Below are positions 19,646 through 32,071 of a stretch of 64,000 bases of DNA, piece by piece. This DNA is from Chimonanthus salicifolius (Eukaryota > Streptophyta > Magnoliopsida > Laurales > Calycanthaceae). The DNA lies in contig CM023539.1 in NCBI GenBank assembly GCA_013350335.1, positions 69,522,781-69,586,780 on the forward strand, read 5' to 3'. Each line of letters opens with the position of its first letter. Within the stretch, counting starts at the first letter, position 1. The notes under the pieces are model-generated. The model was given only the letters and a program-made list of their open reading frames with translations, had not been told where the DNA came from and did not search any database. A program made the translations under genes and the position numbers.

Positions 19646-22600
19646 TATAACACCCCGCCCTTTTCACTCGTTTTCCTAAAATCAGAGTCTATTTTTTTTT
19701 TTTATAAATAGAAAAGTGATAGAGGGCGGGACGTCACGACGCGAGCTAAGTTCAAACTTCTAAAATCCGACCCTTAACTGGCCAACCCTACGAATGTATG
19801 GACTAAGTCCACCAATATGGTTCATACGCAATAAGTTAACTTGCGGAATTAAAATAGAACCTAAGTCTACTCCATTTTAGATAGCAAAGTACTTCGTTAC
19901 TTAACCAATGATTATCTTAACTTAAATATCCAAAATAAACCATTCATACCATAGCAAAATATCTAAGTTATTACATGCCCAAATGCTAGCTTCTCAAAAT
20001 ACATAGTCTAAGAGTAACTTAATCAAAATATAAATTAAACACATCTAAGCTCCTATGTTTGGCTCCGATCACGTTCATCGTTTCCTTCATTTCCTGTGTC
20101 ATCCATTACGGTAGAAGTAGGGCGTTAGAGAACGCGCCCAGTAGGTATTCCAAGTAAGGCTAACACATGGGTTAGTACAAAAAATCACATAGATAATATA
20201 TTAACAAAACCATGTAAAACAATGCCATGCCATGGTGTTGTATGCAATGAGTCCCACCCATCACAATCACATGTATCCTCTTGATGGAATTCTCATCATC
20301 AAAGTATCCTACAGTTGCCTTATGGACGCCCCGACGGAGTGTGTTCTCTGGATTCTTCTTGATGGATAATGCACATCAAGGTCTTCCCACAGATGCCTTA
20401 TGGACGCCCCGAAGGAGCGTGGCCTCCGGTTACAAACATCTCACCCATGCCATGCATGAGATGTATATGTCCACATGCTATGTAATAATATAATCATAGC
20501 ATTAAAACCACATATTTGAAACATATTATTTTTACAACATACACCATCAAAATGAGAATTAAAACATCATACATATCCCATGTTTCAAAGAGGTAGAATC
20601 CTACCAAAGATGACTAAAGTGTCCTTGCGCTTTCGTCCGGAAACCGTTCACGATCGTACACCCCTTGTGAAGTCCCGTTACCTTATAACATGCCAACCAA
20701 TCAATCCCATGTCCCATTTGATTTACAATAATGTCCAAGTCCATAAACATGTCTTGGTGGGGTTCGGCCATACAACATGCTGAACCTCACCCCCTTGGTT
20801 TTAATCCCTCTTTTAAGTCGTTTGATCCTTTAACTTAAGTCCAAGATCATATCACCTTTAATTCATTAATCTAATCATGCATAAGTTAATCATCTAACAT
20901 ACATAAAACCGTAAGTCCATAAAAATTCCTTAGTGGCGTTCGGCCATACAACATGGCCGAACTTGACTCCTTGGTTTTGTGCCCTTAGTCCTTTGATTTT
21001 TCTCAAATTAAACCCAACAACATCATCCATGGGGTTCAGCCGAACCCATGGTCCTTCAATTTTCACAATATTTATTTCTTTGCCACTATTTCCATCCCCT
21101 TATGTTTAGGTCCAAACATAGGTCAATGATTAAACATTTCATGCATAAATAATCAATCAACATAAAACCCATAATCAACTCTTTCCATTTCCTAACATAA
21201 TCATTCATCTAAACATGATAAGTCCATGAATGACCAGCTAGAATGGTTCATGGGATTCGGCCATACACATGGCCGAACCCATGGTCCTTTGTTTCCATCC
21301 TATCATGGTCAACCACCTTTTAAAACCATTAATACTCCTCCATGGTTTTCATGCTTAAAAACCCTTTTAACATCACTAACCTCCCTTCATAGGGTTCGGC
21401 CATACAACATGGCCGAACCCTATGGTTCCTTATTTTCTTTTAAAAAGAATCATACATCTATGGTTTGCTCCTTTGATGGTTCTCATACATAGATCTATTT
21501 AAACCCTTTAAAGTCTTTTAAAATCATAAACATATACTTATGATTTTCATCCTTCAAATCCATTAAAATAACTAATGTCCTCCCATGGGGTTCGGCCATA
21601 CAACATGGTCGAACCCTATGGTTCATTACTTCCTCTTGAAAATCATGTAACCATGTTCATATTCCTTGATGGTTCTTGTATATAGAATTTAGGGTTTGGC
21701 CATGCAAGAGCCAAACCATGATCCTTTATCAACCACCTATTTCATACATGGTTCATGCTTAGCATCTTAGCCATAATAAAAATTAGAGTTCGGCCTTGCA
21801 ATGGCCGAACCATGTCCTTGACCATTTTTCTTATTTATTTAATCTTATCGAGCACTTACCGATTCAGCGACTCCTCTGGTTTCTTTCACTCCTTCTTGCT
21901 TCTTTCCTTCCTTAGCCTCATCTTCCTTCCTTCTTGATTTTTAGCTGAGGTTGATCTTGATGAAGTCCCTTGAAGTGGTTCAGCCAAGGGGTATAGATTT
22001 GAGAGAGGGAGAAGATCCACAATAGCAACTCCAAGTGTTTTCCCTTTGTCTTGGGAGGAATCGGCCTTGTGTGAGAGGGAGAGAGTGAGATGGAAATTCT
22101 CTAAGTGTTCTTGCCTTGAGAGTGATTCGGCCAAGAGAGGGAAAGCGAGAGATTGAAAGGAAACTCCACTCTTTTCTTGGTTAATGAGGGTCGGCCAAAG
22201 GTGGCGTCCCTTGGTGGCACCCCTTTGTAACTCCCAAGCCCATTTACCTCCCTCCTTTATGTTCCATTTGGGGGTTTCATCCATGAGATGAAACACCCAA
22301 GTCTCCAACGATGTGACCTTGTGTAACCTCCACAAAACCGCCACCTCTCTCATTAATGACCTATTTGGGGGTTTCATCCATGAGATGAAACTCCCATCTC
22401 CCAACGGTGTAGCCTTGTTTGAATTGTGTAACAACACAAAAACCGTCCTCCTACCATTATTTATCCATTTCGGAGTTTCATCCCATGAGATGAAACTCCC
22501 ATGCATCCAACGTGCAGCCTTGACTTGGTCTTGGTGGGGTACACCTCTCCACCTTCCCACTCCACTCACTTTTTAACTCAATTCACTTTTTTAATTTAAC

Positions 22601-22905
22601 TCATTTAAAATCAACTCAATTCCTTGATTGCGTTTCCAATTCAATTCAGCCCCACTTAATTTAAACTTGAACTCACTTGGTGGTCAACCAAGTCCACCAC
22701 GACCCATTGGGTCCCAATTGGGCATTTTGACCCAATTAAATCAATCTCACCCATTTAATTCAATTGAAACATAACCACCATCCGTTCGGTCTTAATTGGG
22801 CAATTGAGCCAACAACTTACCCATCTAAGGTCTATATCCAATAATTCACAAATTAAAGGGGCAAATTTCATATATATTGATAACTGGAAAATCCGGGGTG
22901 TTACA
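19646..22905 (-). mobile_element. Element A2 5' LTR (3.26 kb)
   Basis: Begins TATAACACCCCGCCC (mutated TGTAAC) and ends CCGGGGTGTTACA at 22905. It has the same hairpin modules as the partner LTR: CTTGATG/CATCAAG near 20281 and 20360, GGTTCGGCC hairpins between about 20760 and 21810, and GTTTCATC/GATGAAAC at 22274-22294, 22371-22391 and 22475-22496. At 21584-21615 it keeps a hairpin whose second arm is deleted in the 3' LTR. Confidence 0.92.
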
Positions 22906-22910
22906 ACTCT
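22906..22910. repeat. Target-site duplication of A2, right copy (ACTCT)
   Basis: Differs from GCTCT at 13125-13129 by one transition. Confidence 0.8.
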
Positions 22911-22919
22911 GATACCAAC
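22911..22919 (-). promoter_or_regulatory. B1 primer-binding site, part separated by A2
   Basis: GATACCA plus AC lies next to the B1 5' LTR at 22920; with GCTCT at 13125-13129 it forms the complement of TGGTATCAGAGC. B1 therefore used the same initiator tRNA-Met primer, and A2 cut the site in two. Confidence 0.85.
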
Positions 22920-24044
22920 TGTAACGCCCCATCCCACTACGGGCGCGTTATCTCTGAAATAACTCAAAATCAACACAAAAGAACAGATATCGGGCATTTT
23001 TTTTTTTTTTAGAAACGGGGTAACTATCTCCCACTCAAAATTTGATAAAGGCCAAAACCAACATGATAAAGTATACCAAGTAACCACCGACTGTTCAATA
23101 CAGTTATACAATCATCCAAACAAAACATGTGATAACGAGTCTATATAAACATGAGTCTCAAAAATTAGAGCTTATGTATAATATGGGATATTAATTATTT
23201 CTACTCCTCTCCAGGTACCTCTTCAAGGGGGCCCGTCTGGTCCCGCCTCAACCGAGGTACCTGAAAGGTAAGGGGTGAGCTAACCAGCCCAGCAAAGTGA
23301 TAAAACCTATCACATGTCAGCAGCATAACAGATACCACATGTATTAAACAGGGTAAACATCATGATAGAAAGAATGTCTATGTACGTGAGTACTAAAAAA
23401 ATACTACTGATCAATGGTCCCACTGACTGGTCCAGGGCATCACCTCCGTAACTCACAATGACTCACCAACAACTCTGGTCTCCCTTACCGATACAGATGG
23501 GAGACCATATAATATACAACTGCCTCAACCGCTGGAATGCAACGGGGATACTCGCATCTCCTATTGGGGTCTCAACCACCACAGCATAACGGGGAAGCCA
23601 ATCTCAAGAGCAAGCACCTCAACTATCGGAACGCAATGGAGATACCCACATCTTCTATGGGGGTCTCAACCGCCTGAGCGTAACGGGAAAGTCCTCCTAA
23701 CAGCCAACATCATCTTATCATCGTAACCATATACACATATAAATGATCCCTCTGTTACAAAACCCAACGACATGACGTCTTTTGCACGTGATATCATGAT
23801 CGTACATAACATATACACACATTCCAATTTAGTTAACCAAAATCAGTATCATACTCTATCATGTAAATCAATAGCATATAACGAGTTACTTAAAACACAC
23901 ATCTCCATGTCCGACATTTGATTACATTTGCATCTTATGCGTAAACACATAGTGTATCATTAACACCTTCAAAGTATCATATTCAATATCCAACACGTAT
24001 CTTACTCTCAGCATAAATTTGTCGCATGTTATAAATAAACATAC
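22920..24044 (-). mobile_element. Element B1 5' LTR, first part
   Basis: Starts TGTAACGCCCCATCCCACTACGGG and runs to the solo LTR insertion. It includes a two-copy repeat of about 93 bp (23524-23695: CCTCAAC...GGAATGCAACGG...GGGGTCTCAACC). From 23955 (GTATCATTAACACCTTC) it matches the B3 LTR beginning at 48965. No gene. Confidence 0.85.
24040..24044. repeat. Target-site duplication CATAC, left copy
   Basis: CATAC directly precedes TGTAACGACCC and recurs at 27804-27808 right after the LTR end. Confidence 0.92.
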
Positions 24045-27000
24045 TGTAACGACCCATCCCGCTACGGGCACGTTAAGACTGATACGAACTCCTAAAACCA
24101 ACCAATACAATTTTGGACATACTTTTTTTTTTTTAAAAATGGGAGACGCTGCTCCCACAACCCACACTAACCATGGCAATCCACCAATAAATCAAAAACC
24201 GTAAGCATCAATCATGATTACAAATTGTAGCATCATCCCATTATTACATTCATCCCACTTAATGAAATGTACACATAATTCAAATACATCAGAAAGTCCT
24301 CAATTACAAGATGAGACCCTTACAAATTAGAAAACTGCAACTCTATGCCCAGCGTCCAACTGAGAGTCCCGCCAACCTTCCCTCTATGAAGTACCTGTGA
24401 GGCAAGGGGGTGAGCTCTACATGCCCAGTGAGGGTAACACATGCATCATAAGTCATCGAGCATACACTGCACATAATCATATGGACATATCAATGTCTAC
24501 GATGTCTACATGCATAGCCATACAAACGTGTACCCTACCCCTAGCACATAGGCCCACGTCAGCCGGGCTTCTAAGACATCCTCTAACCAACCGAATGCAA
24601 CTCCCTTATGTGCCCAACCGCAACAGTCCACCCATCCACGGTTACGCAGCCTAATCCTTAGTCAGATCGGGGTCTCTAGTCCTCAACTAGACTTATGACC
24701 CTCTCATGACAACCCGCACACATACCACGACCAACTCAAGAATCGGACTCACTAGAGTCCCAAACTGATTACCACACGGGAGTAACCACCTCACCAATCC
24801 TCAACGAACTGCCAACCAAACTCATCTATGGTCTCATCAACCAAGTACTAGAGTCTCGATAGTTGAACCCATAACCTTGGACCCTATATGCTGGTCTCCA
24901 CACGACTGATGAATCCATCTCTCACAGAATTCTATAGGCCTTCTACCGAGTAAGCTAGCTGAACTCACTCATTAGGCGCCCACAAACTCCTGGTGAGTCA
25001 ACACCGACAACACAAGTCTCAACAATGAACCCCAATACCATAACCGCGGGTAAACACACTACCACATCGCACCACAGGCTGTCCCCACCATACAGGTGTC
25101 CTAACCTGGAATATCTCATCACATCACATCGCACCAACCCTCGATCAATGAACAGGCGAGCACATCCTCAGCCTACTCGGTCATCTGGAGATCACAAACC
25201 ATACCAGCGGGAGCTGTCCCCCACCGCATCGTCCCTCGACCTGGGCGAGCACCTCCTCAGCCTATTCGGTCATTCAGGGAATCACAAACCATACCAGCGG
25301 GAGCTGTCCCACACCGCATCGTCCTTCGACCTAGGCGAGCACCTCCTCAGCCTACTCGGTCATCTAGGGAATCACGAACCATACCAACGGGAGCTGTCCC
25401 TCACCGTATCGTCCCTCGACCTAGGCGAGCACCTCCTCAGCCTACTCGGTCATCTAGGGTATCACGAGCCATACCAGCGGGGGCTATCCCTCACCGCATC
25501 GTCGCTCAACCTAGGCGAGCACCTCCTCAGCCTACTCGGTCATCTAGGGAATCACAAACCATACCAGCGGGAGCTGTCCCTCACCCCATCGTCCCTCGAC
25601 CTAGGCGAGCACCTCCTCAGCCTACTCGGTCATCTAGGGAATCACGAACCATACCAGCGGGAGCTGTCCCTCACCGCATCGTCCCTCGACCTAGGCGAGC
25701 ACCTCCTCAGCATACTCGGTCATCTAGGGATCACCTCACCCGTCACACATTCGAGTATCGGAACCGCCAGGGGCTTCTAAGGTTACCTTGGGTGAACCCA
25801 CATTCAACCTGATGCCCTATCTAGGGTTAACATAATTACGTCCCAATTAGTCCTTATATGGGACTCCAAGGCACCTTGTTCTCTAAATCAAATTACGCCT
25901 CTCTCATAGGTACGTCAGGGAAATAAAAGACGGACCGACCATTTGATCAATGCAAGGGGTTACGACTATCCATTTCTAATGACAAGGGAGTCTGAATCCC
26001 AACCACGCGTCCACTGTGCGGTCCCACATAACATCCGCACCCTAACTACCCGACAAGCTAGGGGGAGTCTCTAAATCCTGATGTGGCCTAGTACCCATGC
26101 CCCACCGGCATCCCACATATGCTAACTATATGCATGCACAAATACCGCTACACACACTATTAACATAGTTCATTGTATAATAATCAGATGTATATATATT
26201 ATTATCTATCACGGGTTGGCATGTAAACATCCAAGTATGTTACAATGTCTATCAATCCAAACTAATCATCATATAGTCATATGGCATTTTATCACCAGAT
26301 TACATCACACCATGATCAAACATACACCACCACATATCACACATTCGCATGCTGACATCTGAACATATTATCAACCAAAATAAACTCTGATCATGTCGCC
26401 ACACAATCAATCAATTATGACATCAATTAATCAATTCATATATGCCTCCGCGGGCATCAGATACGAATACACCCGGATGGGGGCCCGCCACATAATGGTA
26501 TCAACAGTTCCCTTGTCGAGTGGCTCATAACATCGATGACCCCCATTCGCCGTATTCCGTACCCGCACATTTGATAGAGAAGTAAGATGCATGGATGCAT
26601 GCTAAAAGCGATGATGAGTTCCCTCACCTGTGTGTGTCCTTGAAATCCAATGCGAGAAAACGAGTCCGCTGGGTTGTAGGAAGTTCGATCTGTTGAAACG
26701 AGAGCACAAGGATAAGTAACCGGGCAAAATGAGTCAAACTAAGTCTGGACTACAAACGGGCCCGAAAGCGAGTCGGGTCCAAACTGAACTGAAGTGGGCC
26801 CAAAACTGAAAAACTGGGTCCAAAATTGGACCGAGCTCGAAACTGAGCCCGAAACTGGAAACTGGGTTTGAAATCGGGTCGGGCCCGAAACTGGGTCGAA
26901 ACGGGGCGGGCCTGAAATTGGCCGGGCTGAACTGGGTTATGCATGAAATCGGGTCGGGCGGAAGGTTGGGCCGAACTGGACCAAGAAAGGCCAGAAAGAG

Positions 27001-27803
27001 AGCCGAACTGGGCCTGAGTTACCAAAGCCCAGAAACGAACCCAGCCGAGTCAACTCAGTGACTCGACTGAGTTGGCTCAGCACCCAGCCAAGGAAACTGG
27101 GAAAGGAAGAAGGAAAAGAAGGGAAAACCAGAGAAAAATAGGGAAAAAGGAGGAGGGGAAGACGAGAGGGTACCTGGGCCCAATCGGATCAATACCGGAC
27201 GACGGCGATGAGTAAATCCGAACGGCGAGAAGGGACGAGTCGAGGTGGAGCAGCGACGGGAGAGAAGAGAGATTGAAGAGATGGTGGTGGCAACGCTTAG
27301 GGTTAAGAAATAGAAGAAAGGAAAGGGGAGAAGAAGAGATCGAGAGGGGAGAGAGAAAGAGAAAGGAGTGGTGGCGGCGGCAAGGGGTTTTAGGGTTAGG
27401 GTTTATTGAAAGAGGGAAGAAGATGAAAGAAAGAAGAGGGGAAGCATGTGTTGCGGCGGCACTGTAGCAATGCGCTACAGTGCTGCCGAAGATGAGATTT
27501 TAAAAGGGAGGGGGTTAGGTTTAGGGTTTTCTTTTTTTTTTTCTTTTTTTTTTAATAAAATAAAAATCTCCAGTTTTCAAAATATTTTAAAAAGCTCGAA
27601 GAAGTCAAACGACAAACGTCGGGGGAAAACGTGTGATTTTTAAACTTTTAATTATGAAAGAAAATTCAATAATTCAAAATTACCAAATTGCCCTCTGAGT
27701 CTCCGAACTCAAAATCGGGCAAACCAGGACCCACCACAGGGCCCACACTCACCCTACTGCTACCAAGACCCTAAAAGTCCAAAAAATTGAGTCGGGTCAC
27801 TAC
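24045..27803 (-). mobile_element. Solo B'-type LTR, 3.76 kb
   Basis: Runs from TGTAACGACCCATCCCGC to GAGTCGGGTCACTACA, bounded by perfect 5-bp duplications, with no pol or gag inside, so it is a solo LTR left by recombination between two LTRs. Ends and overall order resemble the B LTR but it is longer. It contains a 90-bp minisatellite (25150-25735), a stretch of short GGGTC/GGGCC-AAACTGG units (about 26740-27050) and a purine-rich AGGGGAGAAGAAG region (27080-27440). Removing it rejoins the B1 LTR as ATAAATAAACATAC / GACATGTTGTC, the arrangement seen near 49040. Confidence 0.93.
25150..25735. repeat. 90-bp minisatellite in the solo LTR, about 6.5 units
   Basis: Cores GCGAGCACCTCCTCAGCC recur near 25156, 25245, 25335, 25425, 25515, 25605 and 25695. 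The unit also carries TCGGTCATCTAGGGAATCAC and ACCATACCAGCGGGAGCTGT. Because 90 is a multiple of three the + frame stays open through all units, giving a 30-residue period (..YQRELSLTASSLDLGEHLL..) in a 251-codon frame from 25025 to 25780. I do not claim this is translated. Confidence 0.93.
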
Positions 27804-29110
27804 ACATACGACATGTTGTCATTAAGTTCCAAGCATTGCATTCGATGTCCAAAACATATCTTATTATCTTCACAAATTCATTCACAAGTTATACTTAAAT
27901 ACGCACTATATTACCAAAGTTTCAACATCCTATTTAGTATCCATTCATTCGATCAAAGTTTCTCATTAATCACATATAGTTGACATGAGTACACCCGAAT
28001 GGGTCCCTTGCCACAGTTTCCTTCAATAGTTCCCTTACCGGGTGGCTTAATAAACAAAGGGCCCCACTCAAGTCACTCCATGTCCAAGATTAAGAATTAA
28101 AATAGATGTGAATGCAAGCTAAAACGGTGATAAGTCTCCTCACCTGTGTGTGGAGTCGAAAACTGAAGCGAGTAAACGAATCTATCGACTTGGAGGGAGC
28201 TCAATCTGGTAAAACGAGGAAGAACGAATAAGTAATCAAGGTAAAATGGGTTAAAACGAGGTCTGACTAAAACAGTCCTAAAACTGGGTTGGCCCCAAAA
28301 TGGGCTGAAATGGGTCTGGCCGGTTGAAAAATGGGTCGGGTCTGCTAGAAATGGATTGGACCAGGTTTGGCTGAGTTAGATCTAGGATTAGGCCCAAGAA
28401 TTTGGGCCAAAACTAGCCTGAATTGGGTCTGGGCCTGGCTGGGCGGAGATCGAGTCTGGGCCTAGACTGGGCCAACTGCCATCGGGTCTGTGGGCTGGAT
28501 CAATCCAGTGCCCAGCAGAGTTGGCTCAGAGGGTCACCCGAGTTGACTCAGTCACTCAACTGAGTCAAAAAAAGGGAAAGAGAAAAAAAAATCAAGGAAA
28601 TAGAAAACCAGAAAAAAGGGAAAATCATGGAAAATCAAGGAAGAAAAACAAGGAAAACCCGAGAGGGAAGAAAAGGGGAATGGGAAAACAAAAGGGGGTG
28701 CAAACTTGAGATGGGTTTTCGACCTGAGGGACGGCGACAATGACAGCGATAAGGAAGGGAAGGAGGGCTTCGTCGCTGGGGGCTGATTGGAAGATCTGGG
28801 CGGCAGAGTGGAAGGAGGAGCGGTAACGGAAGAGCATGAGAAGTGGCTCAGGGTGACGGCCGACAGTTGCACGAATCGGCCTAGGGAAGAAGGAGGACAA
28901 GAAGAAGAAATGCAGAGAGGGAGAGAGAAGATGGTGAAGATGACCGATAGAGGGAGGTGCGGCGGTTCACTGTAGCTGGAACACTACAGAGCCGCAGGGA
29001 GGGGCCTTAAGAAGAGCCTAGGGTTTGGGGATTTGAAAGGGTTAGGTTGTCTAGGGTTTTAGAGAAGGGATAAGTGTTCAAGTATTTCAAATCCTTTTTT
29101 TTTCGATTTC
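27804..29110 (-). mobile_element. Element B1 5' LTR, second part, truncated by telomere-like DNA
   Basis: Starts with the CATAC target duplication and then matches the other B LTRs through CACTGTAGCTGGAACACTAC and GGGATAAG, to a T run (29095-29103) and CGATTTC. At about 29110 the match stops and CCCTAAA-type repeats begin. The last roughly 300 bases of the LTR, present at 8600-8895, are missing. Coding-like frames here are purine-rich low-complexity sequence. Confidence 0.85.
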
Positions 29111-31971
29111 CCTAACACCCTAAAATCCTAAATCCCAAATCCTAAAAAGATAAAACCCTAAAACCTCAAACCCTAAACCCCTACAACCCGAAATCCCTAA
29201 AACCCTAAAATCCTAAACCCTAAATCTTAAAACGATAAAACCCTTAAACCTTAAACCCTAAACCCTAAAACCCAAGTCCTAAACACTAAAAACTTAAACT
29301 CCTAAAACCCTAAACCCTAAACCCTTGAAACACTAAACTCGGAACCCTAAAACCCTAAACCCTAAAACCCTCAAACCTTAATTCCCAAATCCTAAAACCC
29401 TAAAACCCCTAAAACTCTAAACTTAAACCCTAAACCGTAAACCCCAAAACCCCAAAACCCTAAAGCACTAAAAGCCTAAATCCTAAACCCTAGAACTCTA
29501 AACACTAAAACCCTAAACTCCTAAAATCCTAAGCCATTAAACCCTAAAACATAAAACCCTAAGAACCTAAAACCCTAAATCCTAAATCCTAAACCCTAAA
29601 ACCCTACACTAAATACTATAAAACCCATACAAACCCTAAACCCCAAACCCTAAAACCATAAACCGTTAAACATTAAACGAAAAACCCTAAACCCTAACCC
29701 CTAAAACCTAAACCTAAATATTAAAACTTAAAACCCTAAAACCCTAAATCCTAAAACCCTAAAATCGAAAAACCCTAAACCCTAAGCTGTAAACCCTAAA
29801 CCCAAAAACCCTAAAACCCTAAACCCTTAAAACTATAAACCCTAAAACCCTAAACCCTAAAACCCAAAAACCATCAAACCCTAATGAGTAAATCCTAAAA
29901 CCCAAAACCATAAAACCCTAAAACACTAAACCAAAATCATAATCCCTAAAGCCCTAAAGCCCTTTAACCCTAAACGCTAAAGCCTAACCCTAAACCCTAA
30001 ACCCTAAAACCCTAAGTCCTAAAACCCAAAACCACTCAAACCCTAAAACCAAAAACCACTAAAACCCCAATCCCCAAAACCCTAAATCCCTAAGACCCTA
30101 AACCCCTAAAACCATAAAACAATAAACCCCTAAAACCCTAAAACCCTAAGACCCTAAACCTTAAATCTTAAAACCATAACCCCTAAAACCTTTTAAAAAA
30201 ACCCTAAACCCTAAAACCTAACACCTAAAACCCTAACCCCTAAACCCTAAAACCTAAACCGTAAACCTCTAAAATCCTAAACCCTAAGTCCAAAATCATA
30301 AACCGTAACAGTCAACCCTAAAATCTAAACACAAAACCCTAAACCCTGAACCCCTAAACCCTAAATCCTAAACCCCTAAAACCCCAACACCCTAAACCCT
30401 AAAACCTTAAATCCTAGACCTTAAAATCCTAAAACCTTAAACCCCTAAACCCTAAGCCCTTAAACCCTTAACCATAAACCCTAAAACCCTAAAACCATAA
30501 AACTCTAAACCCTAAAACCCTAAACCCTAAAACCCTAAAATCCTAAACCCAAAACCCATAAAACCCTAAAACCGTAAAAACCTAAAACGCTAATTCCTAA
30601 GGCTTAAAACCCTAGACCCTAAAACCCTAAACCCTAAAACCTAAACCCTAAACACTAAATCATAAACCGTAAACTCTAAAACCCTAAATCCCTAAAACCC
30701 TAAACCCTAAAATCCTAAAACTCTAAACCCTAAACCCAGAAACCTAAACCCTAAACCCTAAACAGTAAACCCCAAAACACTAAAACAATAAAAATTTAAA
30801 CCCCTAAAACCCTAAACCAAAAAACCCTAAACCCTAAAACCTTAGAAGCATAAACCCAAAAACCCTAAAGCCTAAAGCCTAAACCCTAAAACGCTATACC
30901 CTAAAACCCTAAAACCCTAAACCTCTAAAAACCTATAACCCTAAACCCTAAAACCCTAAACCCTAAACCCTAAAATGCTAAACCCTAAAATCCTAAAACC
31001 CTTTCCCTAAACACTGTAACCTAAACCCTAAATCCTAAACCCTAAACTCTAAAACCTTAAAACCCTAAACCCTATACCATAAACCCTACAATCCTAAAAC
31101 CATAATCCCTAAAACTCTAAAACAGTAAACCCTAAACCCTAACCAAAAATCCTAAAAATCTAAACCCCTAAAACCCTAAACGCCTAATACACTAAACCTT
31201 AAACCCTAAAACCCTAAAACCCTCAACCCCAAATCCAAAACCCTAAATGCCTAAAACCCTTTAACCCTAAAAGCCTAAACCCTAAAACACTAAACACTAA
31301 TCCTAAACCAAACGTAAACCCTAAACCCCTAAAACACTGGAACCTAAACCCTAACACACTAAACCCCAAAAACCCTAAACCAAAAAATCCTAAACCCTAA
31401 ACTTTAAAACCCTAAAACCATAAACCCCTAAACCTAAACGCCTTATCCCTAAATGCTAAAACCCTAAACCGTAAGACCTAAAACCGTAAAACCCTAAATC
31501 CTAAATCCTAAACCCCTAAACCCCTAAAGCCCTAAAACCGTCAACCCTAAATCCTAAACCCATAACCCTAAACCCTAAACCCATAAAACCCTAAAACTCT
31601 AAACCCATAAAACCCTAAACCAAAAAACCCTAAACCCTCAAAGCTCAAAAGCATAAACACTAAAACCCTAAACCCTAAACCCTAAAATGCTATACCCTAA
31701 AACCATAAAACCCTAAACCCCTGAAAACCTATAACCCTAAACCCTAAAACCCTAAACCCTAAACCCTAAAATGCTAAACTCTAATACCCTAAAACCCTAA
31801 ACCCTAAAACCCTGTAACCTAAACCCTAAACCCTATACAATAAACCCAAAAACCCTAAACTTAAAACACTCAACCCCAAAAACCCTAAACCCTAAAACAC
31901 TAAAGCCCAAAAACCGTAAACCATAAAACCCCAAACCCTAAACTCTAAAACCCTATAACCATAAACCCCAA
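29111..31971. repeat. Degenerate telomere-like array, CCCTAAA on +
   Basis: About 2.86 kb of CCCTAAA and CCCTAAAA units with many variants (CCTAAAT, CACTAAA, CCATAAA, CCCTAAG). CCCTAAA is the complement of the plant telomere unit TTTAGGG. The orientation is the same throughout. The array runs into the gap, so its true length is unknown. The mixture of 7- and 8-base units and the heavy decay show it is an internal array and not a functional chromosome end. Confidence 0.95.
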
Positions 31972-32071
31972 NNNNNNNNNNNNNNNNNNNNNNNNNNNNN
32001 NNNNNNNNNNNNNNNNNNNNNNNNNNNNNNNNNNNNNNNNNNNNNNNNNNNNNNNNNNNNNNNNNNNNNNN
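31972..32071. other. Assembly gap, 100 N
   Basis: Exactly 100 N between the telomere-like array and an LTR fragment. A fixed length suggests a placeholder for an unknown distance, so order and spacing across it rest on scaffolding only. Confidence 0.95.

Larger units (their letters stand above)
13130..22905 (-). mobile_element. Element A2: family-A retrotransposon with both LTRs, internally deleted
   Basis: A 9.8-kb minus-strand element with LTRs at 13130-16361 and 19646-22905, a primer-binding site at 19632-19643, gag, a protease stub, an RNase H tail, integrase, a chromodomain-like tail and a polypurine tract. The middle of pol (end of protease, all reverse transcriptase, most of RNase H) is deleted at about 17993-17998. 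It is flanked by GCTCT/ACTCT and sits inside the primer-binding site of B1. The two LTRs differ by many substitutions and small indels, and the right one begins TATAAC instead of TGTAAC, so the insertion is not recent. Confidence 0.92.

Noticed and set aside
27273..27643. Arg/Glu/Gly-rich frames on the plus strand
   Set aside because: Purine-rich low-complexity part of the solo B' LTR; similar frames recur at 28521-28975, 32859-33346 and 53437-53927 in B LTRs without family matches.
29111..31971. Functional telomere at a chromosome end
   Set aside because: The array is heavily degenerate, has retrotransposons on both sides and sits inside a scaffold.
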